DNA of 64,000 nt from Acanthaster planci (lineage: Eukaryota > Echinodermata > Asteroidea > Valvatida > Acanthasteridae): contig NW_019091362.1 of assembly GCF_001949145.1 (NCBI RefSeq), positions 1,601,362 through 1,665,361 on the forward strand, written 5' to 3'. Each line of letters begins with the position of its first letter. Within the stretch, counting starts at the first letter, position 1. The notes beneath the pieces are model-generated. The model did not search any database. It saw only the letters and a list, made by a program, of their open reading frames with translations, and was not told the DNA's origin. Shown here piece after piece: positions 57,436 through 64,000 of this stretch. A program made the translations under genes and the position numbers.

Positions 57436-58849
57436 GAGTTGATTCAATGATCTCAATAAGCTGATTAAGGGCATTGCGAGTCCAGATTTTATTATACACG
57501 TCCGTGCAGACAATTGGTTCGGACACAGCTGCACATTAAGGGTGCACCCTCGTACTGAGGCCAAAAATATGTCTGCCGAGCTCATTAATAAAAGTTATAC
57601 ACTAAAAATATTCTATACTAGAGGGTCCTGAGAGCCATGGAAGTTGGAAATTGAAGAAATATGAGACTGGACCTCTGGGCTGGACTCAGGGCTTCCGATT
57701 CTAAGCAATTTGGATGCAATCTGGTTTGAAAGTGGCACTTTTTGAGCCATTTTGCCGAGGGATGGTTTTTCAAAATGGCTACTTTTCTGGACATGGACAT
57801 TTTCTGCATTTTAGGGGTGGTCTGCTTCTGGTGAAAATTTCTCAAAAATTCACCCCCCCCGGTCAACCCCCGAAAATTGAAAGGAAAATGAAAGGAGAGA
57901 TGTGAAACATCATTTTTTTGTGCAGCCTGAACACCTGTGAGAGTTGTGAGTATTTTTAAGATGTTTGTGAAGTATGGGGATTTATCACTGCTGTCTATGG
58001 GAATTTATTTCTAGTGGTGCACCCTTAACCTGATGTATCGGTCATTGGAAAGCGCCACCAATTGTTCCCTGTTCCGTCAGTCCGATCTTGAGAAATAAAA
58101 ATACATGTACTTTGTTGTGGAGGGACGACAAACTCATTCAAACGATGGACAAGTTCGAATGTTGCCCGTCTAAAAGTCTACTTAAATTCCGGAGCTATTT
58201 GAAATTCCAAGCAAATAAAACTCTGCGGCGGACTGGCACATATCCCGGCAAATGCTACCCAACGTTGACGCTCTATGGATGCTGCTAACCAGAGAGCAAA
58301 GTAGTACATCCACGTCTGCAGCTTTGATCTCATCTAAAATTTAATTTGCCCCCTCAGCTCTAACGCCAGGAGCCATTTCTCAGGGTTGCATTTTTTAAAA
58401 AAATCTACATTTCATTACTTTGACATTCTTTTCAAAGGCGCGTGGATACATCCCAATGCAGGGCGTTACGATTGCAAACTGTACGGAAGCCGGTAGCAGC
58501 CCAGAGGTTGAGCTGGTCCTGGAAGGTTAAAGACGGTTTAAATTCATTGGTCTCAAAACTTTTGTCCTGTCAGAGCGTGCTTGGATGTTACTTAAAGTGA
58601 AAGCTTTGTCAGGAATAGTGTAATGCTTTGACGTCACTCCTGGGTGTGTTTTTCGAAGAGTTTACTTAATCACAAAAGATTTCTTTTCAGTATTTACAAC
58701 GGAAAGGGCAAGTCTGTAAAGAAAGTTTTGTTGCGTTTTATGTTTTTTAGAGGCATCAAGCTGTAAAGGTTAGTTGAAAATCAGTTCTAGAAACTGATGG
58801 AACGCGCAGACGAAAAAAAAGAACACTTAATGTACATTTTCGTTTCTGT

Positions 58850-58855
58850 TTTATT
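58850..58855 (-). terminator. Candidate NR4A polyadenylation signal
   Basis: AATAAA on the minus strand (TTTATT on the plus), about 2.35 kb after the NR4A stop. Use of this signal would give a long 3' UTR. This is the best downstream match that I noticed, not a demonstrated site. Confidence 0.25.
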
Positions 58856-61210
58856 CAAGTGTTAGAGGAACATTTATATATAAAATCTCTTGTAGTCAGT
58901 ACATGTTACACTGAAAAGGGGAAGGTGTTAGCTTGGCCACATGGGGAATACAATCTTTAAACGAATACCCACAAACACTACTTTGCCGTCGAACCACAAC
59001 CCGACCGAAGGGAGATAGTGATCAGCACGTGGCGATCGTGTTCGCACACTATCCGCCTATCTGTCTAAAATACGAATATACGTTTTGTTTTTCAACGAAA
59101 TGAAATGAAAAAAAAGTACGAAATACACTTGGCAAGATAGCACCGATATTGAATCCAAATAAAACTCAGTTCAGGATTACTGGTGGTACTTTGGGGGGGG
59201 GGGTACTGGGTACGTAACACCAAAATCATACTTTACACTTCCACAACGTACTTCTATAAGTTTTCACGTCTCCACTGTATAAAATGACAATGACATTTAA
59301 AATAATACATCGAAATTCAACTCGTCAGGAACGAGGTTCGTGCCCCTCTCATCAAACCGTCTGATCGTAAACTACCCCTAATTGGTAAATAGAAACTCTA
59401 TCGAACGAATGTACATCCACGTCGAACAGACAAACACCCAAATTTTGCAAAACATTCCTATCATTTTCATAATCAATGTCACAGTTGCTTCTAAAAAAAA
59501 TTGCCAACAGAGCAAGCCAAGGTACTGGCTGCGTTATGTTACATAATGTACATGTAAAATAATGTTAATTCTTTAATATGTACAAAATTAACACCCTGCT
59601 TACTGTAGTTGCAAGTTTTTAAATATAAATGTGAAAACAATGAAACAAGAGTCGCTCGGATAGTAAGCATAACTGCGAGAAACTGTGCGGATAAGTTGTG
59701 AACAAGGTGATGAGAGGGTTGTAATATATTGTGAACTAATTCTGTCTGAAAGACTGCCAACCAACTGATTTTGCACATAACACACCTTCAGAGACGCGAC
59801 AGTTAAAATAACCCCAAATAAACCTGTGAAGTGAAAAGGGGATGGAGGGGGTACAACCCACAGCTATATGTTTCTATGACAACGCCGTATCAAAATCAGT
59901 GCAGAAATATCTGAATATTTAAATACATGACAAGATAAATAGTTCGTTGGTGGTGCGTTGGTAAAACCATATCCAAAGTTACGTAAGTAATTTAGTCTTA
60001 TGACAACACTTTACAGAATAAATTATGAACCTATAATTCCAGTTTCACTTCTTTTAAAAACACTTAGAAAATGTTAGACATTTAATTTCATGTGGTGAGA
60101 TACGTTTCAGTGCGGACAAAACACTTCACACATAGGCTTAACACTTGGTGCGACATTAAGAGTTTCGGTGAAGTTCAATTTACACATTTTTCATAGAAAC
60201 ATAATTACAGTCGATGGCATCGGTGTAATGACGCACATGACGTCATACGTTTGAAAAGATATTTTTGTACACGGCGATTGGCAGTTTAGGAGCTGTGGTG
60301 TTTCGCCACACTTTAGCACTGGTAGTCAGACGACACATTGGAACGTGTGCTAACTTCATCATCCATTTCTTGCCTTACATCTTCGTACCAAGTAATGACT
60401 TCACTACTTTTCCCGAACGTACTACACAGTAAAAATTCAGCCAACGCAGCATTAGTAGGTCAGTTTAAATGCATTGTAAAATAATTCTAAAGGCTGAAAA
60501 GTATGGGAACAAACAGTGAGCTTCACAGTTCATGCTCATTCGCCTAAATAATAACACAGTAGCTGCATAATAATGTCACAGTTCAAATTTGGTATGGAAA
60601 CTTTAATCACATCTGAATGGCCCAAACGCTTCGATTTGTCACTGTTGTTAAGAAAAGAGGCTTAAAATCACAACTTTTAATTCCATCAAACAGAGATTGC
60701 ATTCATCTGGAATTCAGAAATATACATGTATCTCTGTAGGTATACCTGCCTTTGTAATTCAGGCACTTTTTTTCTCTTAATTCAACAAAAAACAAACAAC
60801 AAATAAATAAACACCCCCCAAAAAATGTTTCAACTCAGCTGCCGAAAAAGCCAGTTTCTGAAACGACCACAGCATTATAAGTACGATGGATGTTTGGAAT
60901 TCCATTCAATGGAGTCGCTCCCGTCTAGTATTTACACAGCTAGTTTTCGCTTCATTACAAATCTGATGTTTTTTGGTTGACTCAAAAATATTAATACAAC
61001 AGATTGCCGACAGCTGGATGCCAAATATAAAAAAATGTATACTAAGATCTTTTGACAGTTCTTCATAATGTTTTGTAATTTTAAGTACTTTTGATCGGAT
61101 TGATTTTTGAGTGTGTGCTTTGACAAGTCTGTAGGTGTGTAAGTAGGTACCTATTTATACATAACATTAAGCACTTGGATGAATACTAGTTTTCTTGGTG
61201 AGGACGAAAT

Positions 61211-64000
<2,790 letters not shown>

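Larger units (their letters stand above)
55432..61210. other. Intergenic region and NR4A 3' flank
   Basis: No separate gene was recognised. It includes an inverted repeat (57318-57435). The part to the right of about 58850 is probably NR4A 3' UTR on the minus strand. It is AT-rich, with ATTTA-type strings on the minus strand, which in NR4A mRNAs of other animals mark unstable immediate-early transcripts. Confidence 0.5.

Overview
This is animal genomic DNA with compact coding exons split by long introns. Exon joins obey GT/AG and phase, there is no operon structure, and transposon debris is dense. The gene content is an EZH histone methyltransferase, a multidomain secreted trypsin-like protease, a haem/choline-type FLVCR transporter and an NR4A nuclear receptor. 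Together with many tRNA-derived SINEs, foldback elements and ACATGTAC-rich intergenic DNA, this points to a marine invertebrate deuterostome. An echinoderm is my best guess, by inference only. There is one sequencing gap (246 N at 47598-47843) and one ambiguous base at 52716.

Layout. (1) 1-4200, plus strand: the last seven exons (end of CXC plus the complete SET domain) of an EZH1/2 (Enhancer of zeste) orthologue and its 3' UTR; the 5' part lies left of the window. (2) 6300-18100, plus strand: a ten-exon gene whose phases all join into one 680-residue protein. It has a signal peptide, an Ig domain, a complete trypsin-type serine protease domain, a short coiled coil, a Cys-rich linker and a C-terminal domain I do not recognise. 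(3) 18100-28100: intergenic DNA rich in SINE and MITE copies. (4) 28130-44240, minus strand: an FLVCR1/2-like (SLC49/MFS) transporter in nine recognised exons. One expected short exon (TM7) was not found. (5) 44300-61200: about 17 kb without a recognisable gene, holding inverted repeat pairs, foldback elements and the assembly gap. (6) 61211-64000, minus strand: an NR4A (Nurr1/NGFI-B/DHR38-type) orphan nuclear receptor, complete from the DNA-binding domain to the C-terminus and truncated at its N-terminus by the window edge.

The four genes are unrelated in function: chromatin silencing, extracellular proteolysis, membrane transport and transcriptional control. They do not form a pathway. The most novel-looking item is the Ig-trypsin-coiled-coil protease with its unassigned C-terminal domain. 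The second layer of interest is an unusually rich set of non-autonomous mobile elements: hAT-like MITEs with subterminal ACTCGAG/ACTCGGAC repeats, long foldbacks, a head-to-head SINE pair, and an inverted pair of a 0.6-0.75 kb repeat whose second copy suggests that the N gap contains little or no missing DNA. All exon joins were read by eye from splice consensus and family knowledge; no alignment or expression data were available.
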